64,000 nucleotides of DNA, taken from the NCBI GenBank assembly GCA_024699855.1, contig JAMPIQ010000001.1, forward strand, positions 13,206,001 through 13,270,000, in the 5' to 3' direction. The position numbers and the translations under genes were made by a program. Below the pieces are notes generated by a model. That model worked only from the letters and a program-made list of their open reading frames with translations. It was not told the DNA's origin and searched no databases. This document shows, piece by piece, positions 11,401 through 22,568 of this stretch. Each line of letters opens with the position of its first letter. The stretch's first letter is position 1. The DNA comes from Aphelenchoides besseyi. Its lineage: Eukaryota; Nematoda; Chromadorea; Rhabditida; Aphelenchoididae.

Positions 11401-14400
11401 TTAAAAGCGGAGTTCCTATGATAACATTTCAAGATGCAGCGTTTCACAAACCACAGCCCGACAATGACAAACGGATGTACATCAGCAGTCGAGCAGACAA
11501 TCAATACTATTCATTGAAATACGAACCGATTCAAGGCTTTGCGGATAAACGACCGTATGTTTAATACGATGAATGCAGTCTTGCAAATGGTTAATTTCAG
11601 GAGTAACAAAGATTTTTTCTTGATGAACATGACAATTGGAAAAATCAACGGTTTGAATGCCCAGGGTGTCAAAAAAGATGGGACTGTACGCTTTGAAGCA
11701 GCACTTTTTAAGGCGTATATCTTCGAGAACGTAAGGGATTTCAAGCGCTATCAGGATTAGATTTTGTACTTTTAGGCTTTCTGTTCTATAAACGAGAACA
11801 ATATTGTTCAATGCGCCTGTTGCGAAACAAACCCTAATGCCAATGCTTGTGTTCAAGAAGCACCAATACTGCTCTCGTATGTCACGTTTGCATTCTTCTC
11901 AATGGTTGATGCATACGGAGTGATCACGGGAAACGGTGAAATTCAATTGAGCACTCACAAAGAGCTATGGGTGTACGGACAAAAACTGAAGGCGCTCTTT
12001 CCACAAAACTATGTAATCGTTCTTTCTACGATCAAAAACGACGAAGTGACTGAAATTGGGTAATAGTCAAGAACCTCAATGACCCTACGCAAATTTCAGA
12101 GAGTGCAATTCCTGGTCCTACTGTAAACTTCAAATGACCGATGAAAAGCTTGCTGCCGACGCAATTCTAATTCAAGCACAAATTCAAGATTCTAAACGTA
12201 AACAGTTTGATCATAAATTTTTAATTTTTATCTTTTCAGCGTCGACTTTATTGCGTTTGGAATTGGAAAATGGATTGATCAAAAGCGAACAGAACGCGTG
12301 TACAAAAGTTACCCAAGGATGTGTGTGCTCAAGTGATCACCCAGCTGATTCAAATTGTCCTTCCGTTGATCCGATTGCATGTAATTTGGCGATCGTTAAC
12401 ACGAACACTGTTGACGGAATTTCCTATCCGTTCGGAGCGTTTTCAATCATCAGCAAAACGGAATTCAAGAAGCCAAAAACTGAAATGCTTTACGGTTATG
12501 CAAAGGACAAAGCACAGAAATTCTACTCGTTAGTTTACACCGACATGACAACAATGTAATTTGTCTACACTGTAACATCTTGAACATCCAATTTTAGATC
12601 CGCAACATCAGTTTCCGTGAATCTGGAAATTGGAGCGATGAGCTCGGCACCAGCTAATCAAAACGACATCATGGATATCGATTTGAATTTTAATGTTGAC
12701 ACAAGTGTCATCGACTTTTCCACGGCCAAATGTGTTCTTATTAATCCAAACAAATTGGACTGTTTTTGTGCTCCCGGTATTTGACAAGCACATTGACATT
12801 TTAACTGATCATTTAGTTCTGCCCGTCCTCCCAACCTCCACAACCCATAAAGCTACCACAGTGACGACTACAAGCAGAATTCTATCTCTTGATAACCCCT
12901 GTTCGAATCCAATCGATACAAAAATAGAAGATTTGTGTGCAATTCTTGTGAGTGTAAAAGATCTTTCAAACTCAAAATTCACTTCAGAACAATCAAATCA
13001 ACTCAACCAATATCGACCAGAAAGTTGAACAAACAAAAGACCTGCTGGAGAAGAACGAAACAAGTGCCACTGATTTAAATGTTGTGAGTCAAATCTTAGA
13101 TCAAATGGCAAAAGTTGAAGACGCGTCTTCGGAAGTATGTGAAAACATCGATCACTAACTTCTTTGGATATTTAGCAACGAAAGAATGTGCTTAGTCTCT
13201 TCGACAATGTTCTTGCCATCAATGCTACAACTTTCGAAGAAACTAATAAACAGACAAAAGAACGGTGAGATAGAAAACAATTAACATTATCTCTTGAATT
13301 AGATTTCTCGATTCAATCGACAAGATAGTCGCGACCTCAACTGATGACTTCGATTACTTGAATGGCGATCATTTTGGACTCCACAAAACATCAGTTGGCT
13401 GTCAAAACGATAAGGACGGTTGGGCAGGAATTGCGGACAATGGAAATACTTTCAATAAAACCGCAGAAACAAACGGTCAAATGGCTTCCATTGAGTTGGA
13501 CAAATCGAAGTTGTGTAGCGAGGCAACTAATGAATCACGGGCTGTTTACTTCGTGATATTCCGAAATTCGAAACTTTTCTCGCAAGACGATGAGGAAAAT
13601 CAGGAAAGAAGTCCCAACTTACAATTGAACGCTCATAATGTCAAGAACTCGAAATCGAATGTCGATCGTTGTAAAATGCAATTCCATAAGACAAATGGAA
13701 TTGTGTTGACAAGTGTACTTTTGGATGGCAATCAGACGGGAAGTGTGAACGCGAGAATGAAGTTCAAGAAGGATTTCAATGCAACAAATTTGCCAACACA
13801 CAGCAACTTGGTGGTCACGTGGTACAACAAAACCGATTGGTCGACAGAAGAACAATGCGAGATGCACGAAGAGAACGGCATGTTTGTTGCCCATTGCAAT
13901 CATTTGACCAGTTTTGCTCTGTTGGTTGTGAGTTATGTTATTGAAAGCTTCTAAATGATATTTAATGTTAAGCAAAGAAGCTCAACAGATCCGATTTTGT
14001 GCAACAATTTTTTGGATCGCTTGGGATTCTGGCTCGTGATTGCATCGACCACTTGTTTGTGCATCTTATTCGTGATTTATTTGACTCGAATTGTTCCATC
14101 AGTTAAAGAAAACATTCTGATTCGAATGCTAAACAATTCGCTTCGACCGTCGGCCGATTCGTTTATCGTTTTGTACGTTTGTGTGATGTTTCTTTTCTAC
14201 CTCATTTTCTTGGTCTTCGTTGATCAGTCGTTAACTGGATCGCATATTGTTTGCAAGTTGTCAGCCGCCGTATTGTATGATCTGTTTTTAACGTAAGGAA
14301 ACTATGCTATAAACATCTAGCGTGATTTCAGGGCTCTTATTGTCAACTTGTTCCAAGCTTGGAATCTGATACGAGTGTGTGCGTGGTCTTCGAGAATGGA

Positions 14401-15052
14401 ATACCTGCTTGGAATCCTAACAAAACCACAAATTGGCTTTCCCGTTTTACTTTTCCTTCCGTTTTTAACATGTTCAATCATTTGGTTCACAGACTACGAT
14501 TTCTTCTATCGGGGAGATCAATAGTGAGTGCAAATTTTAATTCGATAGTCACTCTCGTGTTTAGCTGTTGGATACGACCGCAAAGTATCATTTACGCGGT
14601 TTTAATTCCTGTCTCAATCATGTTGTTCAATTCGATAATAACGTTTATTATCTTTTGTCTTCGTATGTTTCCAGCGTGCACCAAAATCTGTGGTCGTTCA
14701 TCGTCGTCAGTTCGAATGAGTACCGGCTCTAAAAACAAACTATCTGCGAAACTTCAATTGTTTATTGCTGTTTTGTTTGCGCAGTTTGTTTTGGGATTTC
14801 CATGGGTTTGCAAATCAATGATTTCCGAGGTTCATTGTGTGGTTTTAGCTGCTCCAATATCCAGCGATGTTCAGTTCAACCACTACAATTTGGCATTACA
14901 TGTTTGCAATACTCAATGGATCCAACGGCATAATTCTGCTTCTGATGTACATCTACGGTCGAGCACAAGCGTTCAGAAGAATTCATTCACTGTATAGCAT
15001 TAACAGCGGATCAGGAACGATGCGCACTCACGAGTATGATCGAAGCCAATAG
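8432..15052 (+). CDS. Adhesion-type GPCR (class B2) with large modular extracellular region
   Basis: Multi-exon gene of about 6.6 kb. It starts with a signal peptide (MMIGRICLVLVLHIPLCFS). The ectodomain is built of modules closing in two alternating Cys motifs: CxC-x8-NC near 8975, 10023, 11284 and 12320, and CxCC near 9460, 10733 and 11813, with a last CFCAP near 12768. A Ser/Thr-rich stretch and a helical region follow. The GAIN/GPS end is QCEMHEENGMFVAHCNHLTSF at about 13855-13915. Seven membrane helices follow from about 14010, including YCWIRPQSIIYAVLIPVS and the last helix IWHYMFAILNGSNGIILLL. The cytoplasmic tail is short and ends EYDRSQ. The GPS lacks the usual Trp but keeps the Cys pair and the HLT cleavage tripeptide. 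Class is secure; ligand and orthologue are not known. Confidence 0.85.
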
Positions 15053-15163
15053 TGATTTTCATGTTGTTACTTTTGCTTTTCAAGCGTTAAAAATCATAAA
15101 CTTGATTGCTATTCAATTTATTTCGATTTCATTTGCAACAACACGATTTTCTCCAATCGTTTT

Positions 15164-15407
15164 TCACAGGAACTTCGATCTTCGTTTGCCACGAGCGGAC
15201 CAAAATTTCTCACGCTTAGTACGACGACCATCTCTTATAGAATCAACATCACGTCGCTGGCGTTCCGGTGCACTGTCATGAGCTCGTTGACGCTGTGCAT
15301 CAGCAGCTAAAGTTCGGTTGTATGTAGTCTCGTTGTGAACTGCAAACTCACTTGACGCCAAAATGATAACAAAGACCAGGAAAAGAGCGAATTTCAAACC
15401 AATCATT
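15164..15407 (-). CDS. Secreted peptide precursor with dibasic sites and an amidation signal
   Basis: ATG at 15407 gives a signal peptide (MIGLKFALFLVFVIILAS). A 45-nt GTGAG...TTTAG segment follows that could be an intron or, being in frame and stop-free, retained coding. The rest is rich in basic sites: ERQRRD, DGRRTKR, then EKFWSARGKRRSKFL at the C-terminus. EKFWSAR followed by GKR is a classical context for an amidated neuropeptide. The gene is convergent with the adhesion GPCR, with stops about 110 bp apart. No family recognised, so this is a structural inference; an unprocessed small secreted protein is the alternative. Confidence 0.55.
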
Positions 15408-15708
15408 TGCAGACGTTGAAACGAACAGTCGTCTGATTTGTTTTTAAATCGTTTTCTGCTCCATAAACTCATGAGAAAATGGAATAAATTTGACGGTTTG
15501 CGTGTCACAGAAGCAATTAAATCGAGTTCATGAGATCCGAAATGGTCGCATTATTCATGTCTGCAAGAATGTTTGTTCAATCGAAATGTTCCTATTATTG
15601 CTATCAAATCGCCCACTCATTCCCTCATATGTTATCATTCAACGTTCAATCTTGCCCATGAAATTAGTGATTCGAACAAAAACTTTCTGATGCAAATTTC
15701 CTGCGGGG
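15408..15708. other. Intergenic between peptide gene and MSP promoter
   Basis: Divergent promoter region of the peptide precursor (minus) and MSP (plus). A GTTATC (GATA-type) site lies near 15632. C. elegans msp promoters are GATA-dependent, so this may be relevant, but the match is short. Confidence 0.4.
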
Positions 15709-15716
15709 TATAAAAG
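15709..15716 (+). promoter_or_regulatory. TATA box of the MSP gene
   Basis: TATAAAAG lies 84 bp upstream of the MSP start codon, directly after GC-rich CTGCGGGG. Position and exact consensus make it the probable core promoter. Confidence 0.7.
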
Positions 15717-15792
15717 GACCAGCACTCACGAGAAACCTCACAGTTCGCTGTTCCTCTGCTTTTGTCTTCATCTCTCAACTCTCTTTCTCGCG

Positions 15793-16263
15793 ATGGCTCA
15801 ATCTATTCCACCAGGTGACATCCAAACTCAACCGGCGTCCAAGATCGTCTTCAACGCTCCGTACGACGACAAGCACACGTACCACATCAAGGTGGGTTTT
15901 CTGTCCATTTCACTTCCTCATTCCCCGTTTTCAGATCGTCAATGCCGGTGGTCGTCGTATCGGATGGGCCATCAAGACCACGAACATGAAGCGTTTGGGT
16001 GTTGATCCGCCGTGCGGCGTCTTGGATCCGAAGGAAGCGGTTTTGATGGCCGTCTCTTGCGACTCGTTCCAGTTCGGTCAAGAGGACACCAACAACGATC
16101 GCATCACCATCGAATGGACGTGAGTTCGGAGATTCCGTGCCCTTCATCACTTCGCTGTTTCAGCAACACTCCCGATGGTGCTGCCAAACAATTCCGCCGC
16201 GAATGGTTCCAAGGAGATGGAATGGTCCGTCGCAAGAACTTGCCGATCGAGTACAATCCTTGA
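15793..16263 (+). CDS. msp: Major sperm protein (MSP)
   Basis: Three exons separated by introns of about 44 nt encode 127 residues, the standard MSP length. The start [14 protein letters not shown], the core [44 protein letters not shown] and the end [13 protein letters not shown] match the nearly invariant nematode MSP. MSP polymerises into the filaments that drive amoeboid sperm crawling and also acts as an extracellular signal for oocyte maturation. TATA box upstream, AATAAAA shortly after the stop. Codon use is strongly biased to C-ending codons, unlike the neighbours, as expected for a very highly expressed gene. Identity is secure. Confidence 0.98.
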
Positions 16264-16849
16264 ACCCGTTTCTGTTGTCTTTTCCGTTGAAAAATAAAAT
16301 GTCTTTGTGAATTCACTTGTTCTTGATGAGAACGAACAGTCGAGTATGAGCTCTGGCCGAAGCAGAGCGGTCCAAAATTTGCTTGTCGCTTGAAAGCAAC
16401 TACTACGAACCTTTTTAAAGACTTTATAGTCTGCTTTGGAATTGAAAGGCTGAGGACAAGAACCCCGCAGCTGTCGAGTTTACTAGTGGGTCAGCAGTTC
16501 GCTCTTTCTGTCTCTCCGCCCCCTCAATTACACGCTCACTGGTCGTTGCGAGACGGCAGTTCAGTGACTGTTGTGGTCTTTTGGTGAACCGTTCAAATCC
16601 ACTTAGAAGACACCAACTGCAATTTTGAGCAGTTCAAACACGCTTATTGGACTTCAACATCTCGAAAGACCATCAGCTCCTCATCCGGTACCTTGTGCTC
16701 GACCATAACAACTCAAAGTTCATTCACAGATTGCAACGCAATCTGATCAGCTTTTAATTGCTTTCAAAGACGACAACAAGTGCGAAATGTTTGTTTATAA
16801 CGTTTGCAATAGAACATGAAAATACATACAAGAGTGGAAATTGCGAGGT
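16264..16849. other. Intergenic between convergent MSP and proteoglycan genes
   Basis: 3' regions of both genes. Apart from the MSP polyadenylation signal near 16292 no gene, RNA or repeat was recognised. Confidence 0.5.
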
Positions 16850-17786
16850 TTAAAAGTCTGACGATCCGCCCAATTGAACATGTCGACGAGCACGAGTGCT
16901 GATTGGAGAGTCTTCAAAACCCGATGATTCGGAATCGAGAGTACTGCGACGAACAACATCCGAGTAATCGTCTCCAGAAGCAGCGAAACTGCGGACTGAG
17001 ATCGAGTCTTCCGATCCAGAGGCTTCGAAGTCGGCACTGCGGCGAAAAACATCGTTGAGTCCCGATCCGGAGCCATCGGTTTCCTCATCGTCGCATTTGC
17101 AAACGACGATACGGCGGGCGGTGACTGCAGCAACGGGCTCAAGATCTCCGTCGTCACTTCGAGTTGTGCTTTCGTGCACGTATGCAACTGGACCCTGGAA
17201 TGTACATCGATTAGGACTGAGAATGAGCGTTCCATCGACTTACTTGCCCAGAAGCTCCGGAGCCTTCAGTGCGATAGTAAGCGTCTTGAGTATCGTTGGA
17301 GTTGTCTTCTTGACTATCAGTGGAGTTGTCTTCTTGGTCTTTGGCTACGAAAACTTCGATCTTTTCGGCAAGAATGCAGGCACAAGTGAACGAACGGAAC
17401 TCTTCTTCTCCCGAACCCGAAGAACTTTGACTGTCGATAGAGCGGCGGGAAACAGTTGAATCGGCAGCTCCAGAAGATTCAACGTCAGAACGAGTGTTGG
17501 TCGACAGGTCTTCAAGCCCCGATCCTTCGATGTTGCGTTTCGAGATCAAACCATTCAAGCCGGACGATTGGATTTCGGAACGAAGAAAATCCGTGGAGTC
17601 TCCAGAAGCCACAGAGTCAAAGCTGCGAGTTTCCGTTTCGTCAACCAACGCGGAGCCCTCAATGGAACGGCGATAGACGTACGATGTTTCGTAGATTCCC
17701 GATGCCCCATCGATTGAGTCGCTCTCGGACGCAGAATGAGCGATCACGACGGCGGAGAAGAGGAGCAACGAGACAACAAGCTTCAT
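16850..17786 (-). CDS. Secreted Ser-Gly repeat protein, chondroitin-proteoglycan-like
   Basis: Signal peptide MKLVVSLLLFSAVVIAHS starts at 17786, three codons after an acceptor-type TTTCAG. Two coding exons are joined by a ~48-nt intron at SGQ|GPVAYV. The mature protein is a string of imperfect ~20-residue units of the form RRS-x-(E/D)-x-SSG-x-(E/D)-DS: IEGSGLEDL, DVESSGAADS, TEGSGASGQ, TDGSGSGLND, FEASGSEDS, SESSGFEDS. At least ten Ser-Gly pairs lie in acidic context, the usual attachment sites for chondroitin chains. Short Cys pairs (FTCACIL, VVCKCDD) interrupt the repeats, and Arg-Arg or Lys-Arg sites recur. Nematode chondroitin proteoglycans of the egg and cuticle have this low-complexity SG design. 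Exact orthology cannot be judged. Confidence 0.72.
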
Positions 17787-18844
17787 GGTGCACATCTGAA
17801 ACCACAAGCGAAGACAATCAATGGCGGATGGTGGGAACTCACGTTTGGACGGAGAATGGAGGCAGAGCAGAAAGAGCAGACGACTCGATGAATGAGCGAA
17901 CTGATCTGTTTGTTGTTTTCGAGTCCCGACATCGACCTTTTGACTGTAATGCCAATCGTTCTGAGAGTTCTTGCCGATGACTCGCATGTGGCGGATCGTT
18001 TGAACACCAATTTCCGATCTCTCGATTTTGCTGCAGATCGAAATTCGAAGTCTTTTGGAATGATCACTTGTTCTCTTGTTAGTCTTCGACTGTCCATTCC
18101 AATGTTACAACGCACCATGTTGATAACAATCATTTCAATCGAACATTCTTTGACCTCAACTGATTGCATCTACGAAGATGCGAAATACTCTCGATCCTGA
18201 GAGCCGAAGATGATGTACAAACAATCTATTGATTCTCTCAGTTACTAAAAACAATCCGAAGATCTCGATTTTATTTCTCAAAATGCAAAATCCGTCGTTC
18301 AGTTGGTCTTTGACACGCTCCGTAATCCTCGAATCAACGTTCCATCCAACCGACTACAAGGATAGCGATTCAATTCTAAACGATCTGACAGTTGTGTCTA
18401 CTCGTCGCTCAGATTTATCTCATCGACTAGTCATCCACTTCAAATCGTTGTTCAAAACAGCAACCAAATGGCCATTCGAACGGAGAGCTGATGAAAGGAA
18501 GTAAACAGGTGGATGCGAACACTGAAATCATCTTTATTCACGAATCCTCAACTAGATGCTTGTTGCTACTTTACGTTCGCAGATTCAAAGTAAAACGACA
18601 AGTGGCAGTTGTTGTTGGAGAAGTTTGGCCGATTGAAGCTATCGGGGGTTGGGTGTTTGTGCCCAGACAGTTCGATTGTGGATGGTGAGTTCTGATGTTT
18701 ACTGCGTGCTTCATTTGTCCCTTCAGATTAGGTTGAGCTCGAATCGAGACTCGAACATCAAGTGGGCATTGGATCAGACTCAACGACTGTCAATAGTCAA
18801 CTGACCGCTGTTGTGTATGTTTGTTTAATAAACAGGACAAAGAA
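17787..18844. other. Upstream region of proteoglycan gene and intergenic space
   Basis: On the minus strand 17791-17837 looks like a 5'-UTR intron (GTGAGTTCCC...GTTTCAG). A plus-strand open frame at 18283-18504 (start MQNPSFSWSLTRS) has no recognisable domain and no clear splice partners; it is not called as a gene. Confidence 0.4.
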
Positions 18845-20523
18845 CTAAAATCGAGGGTACATTTGCACACTGAACGGATGATATCGAGCTCCGAATTCGA
18901 CAATCTTTTCCATTGTTGGCGGATGCTTTGGATCTGAAGGTGCCAGACGGAAACGATTGAAAAGATTGGCGGTGATCAGCAGAAGTTCCATTGTCGCCAA
19001 ACTACGACCAATGCACTCGCGTTTCCCAACAGAAAACGGAATCAACTCGTCGAACTTCTTCAGTTTCCCTTCAGAATCCACAAATCTTTCCGGCTTGAAT
19101 TTCTCCGGCTCGGGAAAGATCTAGAAACGGAGAATGAGAAAACAAAAGTTGAATCTCACTTTTGGATCACTCAAGACGCAGGATATCTGTGGAGCAATTG
19201 CTGTGCCCTTGGGAATCTGGAAGCCGTTTACCACAACCGGTTTATTGTTCTTGTGCAAGAGATTGAAAGGTAGAAGATTGTGGAGACGTTGAGTCTAAAC
19301 AACTAGAGTACACGTTATGGTTTGAAGCTACCTCGTTGATCACAGCATTCAAGTAAACCAGCTCGTTTCGATCGGCGGTTTCAACTAGACGATCGCTTCC
19401 TATTTTCTCGTCTAACTCTCGATGAATTTCGACTTGTACATGCGGATGATTGAGAACGTAAATGATCAGAAACACCAAAGTGGCGGAGGTTGTTTCTTGG
19501 CCGGTGATGAAGAGGTCAAGAACCAGTGCTCTCAGCATCTTCTCGCTAGAATCAAATACTTGAGTAAATGACGAGATCGAAAACTCACTGGAAATAGCTT
19601 TCCGGTTGATTCTTACGCATCTCGTTCATGTAAACGTAAACAAAATCGTCAGCAGATTTCTCGTCTACTTCACCAGTTTCCAATTTTCGCTCATGTTCTC
19701 GAAGTTCAGAGTCGAAGTAACGTCGAAATTCTTCGCAGGTCTTAACCAATTTCTCATAGTAAGTTTTGAAATACGGTAATCGATGGGCGAAATCAACATA
19801 CGAAATGACCATCATTGTTGGAGTAAAAAAGTTCTTAGCCAACTCATGCATTTGCTTTCGATATCGTTCGAAGTCATCCTACAATTTTGCCAGTTGAATA
19901 CAAGATAGTTGAGCTCACCTTTTGAAACGAGTGTCCGAAGAGCATTCGACAGATCACGGACCCAACACAACGTTCGATATTCGCTGGCAAATCCACAACT
20001 CCCTTCTGATTCTGTTCCTCTAAACAGTCGGAAATCAACTCTTCGATTTGTTGATGGATTTTCGTTTGCATCAAATTTTTGCCCATGCCAAAGTCTCTGA
20101 ACGTTGACAAGATGAATCGTCGTTGAGATCGTCACAATTCTCCTTCTGTGTCGAGAACACCCAGCGGTCCATCGCGCATAATTTCTGCCTGTTTTCCAAA
20201 GCCTTGACGTCCAGAATAGGTTTCAGCATCTTTGATAAGTGTCTCATGAATGGTTTCGTAGTCTGCGAAAACAACCACGGGCATCTCTGTTTGCCAGAAA
20301 GTGTAGACGGGACCAAACTGTTTGCGCCATTCCGTCCAACAATCATAGGGCCTTTGCTTGAACTGATGGCTGTTGCCAATGATCGGCAGTGGAGTAGGAC
20401 CTGTGAAATGAAAATGCAAATTGGAACACTTGGACGACGACTACCTGGTGGATATGAACGTCTTTTCCACCAAAAATTGTAAAGAGCCAAGAAAACCAAG
20501 GAAAGAATTAGAACGGAAAACAT
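18845..20523 (-). CDS. Cytochrome P450 (CYP2-clan, nematode CYP33-like) with one in-frame stop codon
   Basis: Haem-thiolate monooxygenase for xenobiotic or lipid oxidation. An N-terminal membrane anchor (MFSVLILSLVFLALY) is followed by PPG|PTPLPIIGN. The I-helix is GQETTS, the PERF region is EKFKPERF, and the haem loop is PFSVGKRECIG with its Cys ligand. Six short introns of about 37-45 nt can be placed. At 20134-20132 codon TGA replaces the Trp expected in GELWRSQRRF; the paralogue at 51.3 kb has Trp there. The frame is otherwise intact to the C-terminus MYPRF. A 39-nt in-frame GTGACG...TTCAG could splice out the stop, but it would also delete a conserved motif. Recent pseudogene, allele or base error are all possible. 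Confidence 0.85.
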
Positions 20524-21040
20524 TGTTGTTCTCTGTCTGAACTCCCAACGTGTATTTATACCCGTTTACTGTTCTTATCATTAAAAAAGACAATGAATGA
20601 ACACAAAGTAGTTTGTTCTAAGCCTAGTGTGTTTCGATCATTAATCAGTTTTGACAAGAGAAGTGGGCAGCACAAGGTAGTTTGTGTCAGTTGGTCTCTG
20701 AACAGTGCTTACATTTGACGACTTGTGGTTTGTTTCCTTCATTTATTGTCTAGCTTGACACTCAAACATTTCAAATTCGAAGTTCAAAATAACTTCGACC
20801 ACAAGATTTACTTCAGACAACGCCGCTTTTATAGTCAATTGGAAAGTGCAAAGTGATCAACTTGTGTTTCACAAAAGCTGAGTGTGCAGCCGATTGACAT
20901 TCAAATCCGGTTTATCTTGTTCAATTGATCGTTCCTGCGTCTGAATTTGTTGAACTTTTTCATGATCATTGTAGAGTTAAATTGAAGTGTAAAACTTTTA
21001 GAATACGAAATTCAAATCTTGTTTTTTGTCCAAAATAGAT
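20524..21040. other. Intergenic; P450 promoter, otherwise nothing recognised
   Basis: Contains the P450 core promoter described separately. The remainder is AT-rich with no open frame or structured RNA recognised. Confidence 0.45.
20554..20580 (-). promoter_or_regulatory. TATA box and GATA-factor site upstream of the P450
   Basis: On the minus strand TGATAAG (20580-20574) is followed 13 bases later by TATAAAT (20560-20554), about 31 bp before the start codon. TGATAAG is the preferred site of the nematode intestinal GATA factor ELT-2, consistent with gut expression. Confidence 0.55.
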
Positions 21041-21126
21041 CACACCAGGTGAGGATCGAACTCACGACCTTCGGTTTTGCTTCCGACCTTAGAAGACCGA
21101 CAGCTTATCCACTAGCTCACTGGTGC
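21041..21126 (-). tRNA. trnR-UCU: tRNA-Arg (UCU) with a 13-nt intron
   Basis: The minus strand folds into a full cloverleaf. The acceptor stem is GCACCAG/CTGGTGT, the D-stem AGCT/AGCT, and the anticodon stem TCGGT/ACCGA around loop CTTCTAA. The T-arm is GTGAG-TTCGATC-CTCAC. The anticodon TCT reads Arg. About 13 nt (AGGTCGGAAGCAA) sit after position 37, the canonical site for nuclear tRNA introns. A short T run (ATTTT) follows as terminator. Confidence 0.93.
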
Positions 21127-21465
21127 ACGGAAAAGCGAGCATTGCGAAAACTAGTGAACAGCGAAGTTGGGGAAAACGGCCATTGAGTGCACTTTCGGAC
21201 ACGTTCACGAGTTTGAGAGTTTGCAGGGAATGGACTTCTTTTGTTGAAGTGGTCAATGAACGATCGAGTTGTATGTGAAATTAATCGTTGGACAATTTGA
21301 AGTGCTCAGATCAATCTTTGAGCGTTGAATTACTAACCGTAGAGAATTTAAATCTACGGATCGTTCATTTACATTCAAGGTCAACACAACTCAAGAAACT
21401 TGTCCCTAACTGCTCGTCATTTTCTTTCGTTTGCTTGGATCGAACGGTTGCTAACTGGTACTGAG
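21127..21465. other. Intergenic, no gene seen
   Basis: Between the tRNA-Arg gene (5' flank) and the helical protein gene. No further feature recognised. Confidence 0.4.
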
Positions 21466-22407
21466 ATGAAGTGGCTTCTACGCTCATTGCTTGGTAAACA
21501 GAAGAAGAAGTCGAAGGCTATTCAGAACGATTTCTTGATGGGTCCTCCAGGTACCCGATGTTCGAACCACCGTAATTGTTTTCTTTTAGAATTTCAGCTA
21601 CTACCGATCAACTCCGATGTTTCGCTTTTACCGATTGGTGGTTGGTTTGAAGGACGGGAAGTCTATATTTCGATTTAGAAACCACAGTCACTTCTGCTAA
21701 CAAAGAGGTAAGCTGTAGCTTTTGATTGATCAGATCGAGTTTGTAGACGCCGGTCGCTGACAAATTACACTTGTCGCTTCAAAAGTGGATACAACATCGC
21801 ACGTTTGACGGTCCTTTTGCTGAGTGTACGAAACAAATGCAACTGATTGACCGGGCGTGTTCCATGGTTATCGAATCGAATGTTCTGAACAAATTCGCCG
21901 CGAAAAACATAACTGAAGTTTTCGATTTGGTTTGTTCACATATCTTGTTTATTTGAGTTGTTTAGTGTGACATTGACAGCAAGTTGGTGTCGAGTTTCGT
22001 CGACGACAACAACCTCATTGATTTGGAAGTGTTGCCCAATCGGTTGCTATTGGAATCAGCTACAGCAGTTGATGTCGATAGCGTTTTCGAGAGAGCCATT
22101 CGTTTAGTTTCTAACCTCAATCAAATGACACAGCAGTCGAGCAATCACTTCGAATTTATTGAGCAGATCGACATCTTCATTGAGGTAATGGAAGCAGCTG
22201 GCTAGTTAGCGATTTTTCAAGTTGTCCGAAGAAGTTGACCGAAAAGCAGAGAAGTTGCGAGCAATTTGGGGCGATTTTGGTTTGAACGATTTGCTGTTTG
22301 GCGTGTCCATCATTGTTGAACAACTGGAACAAGCCGTTGAACAACTGATGACCAAAACGCGTGTTATATCGAAGGAGAACAAAACGTTGCTGAACTGTTG
22401 GTTTTAG
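21466..22407 (+). CDS. Unrecognised cytoplasmic helical protein
   Basis: Six exons can be chained with introns of 36-41 nt, all GT-AG. The start MKWLLRSLLGKQKKK is basic. Later exons join as FLMGPP|EFQLLPINSDVSLLPIG, TTVTSANKE|TPVADKLHLSLQKW, TEVFDL|CDIDSKLVSSF and DIFIE|LSEEVDRKAEKLRAIW, ending near TLLNCWF. The protein of about 265 residues is acidic, Leu-rich and predicted helical, with likely coiled coil toward the C-terminus and no membrane segment. I recognise no domain. AATAAA at about 22500 follows. Exon chaining gives good confidence that it is a real gene; the last exon is less sure because an alternative donor at TG|GTTTTAG also ends quickly. Confidence 0.7.
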
Positions 22408-22568
22408 TGGTGTCTTAATGCTCACAAGAACTTTCAGACAAACCTCTGACTTTGCAACATCGAAGTGGATGTATGGCGTGCACCAAAAAGTTCTTATCTC
22501 AATAAACGGTCATTGCTGCCTTCTTTGATTAGTCGGTTGGTGTTGAACAGCTAAGTATCTTTCGTGGA

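Noticed and set aside
16320..16450. Possible snoRNA or snRNA downstream of MSP (TGATGA-like box)
   Set aside because: No paired D box or known snRNA core motif follows at the right distance.
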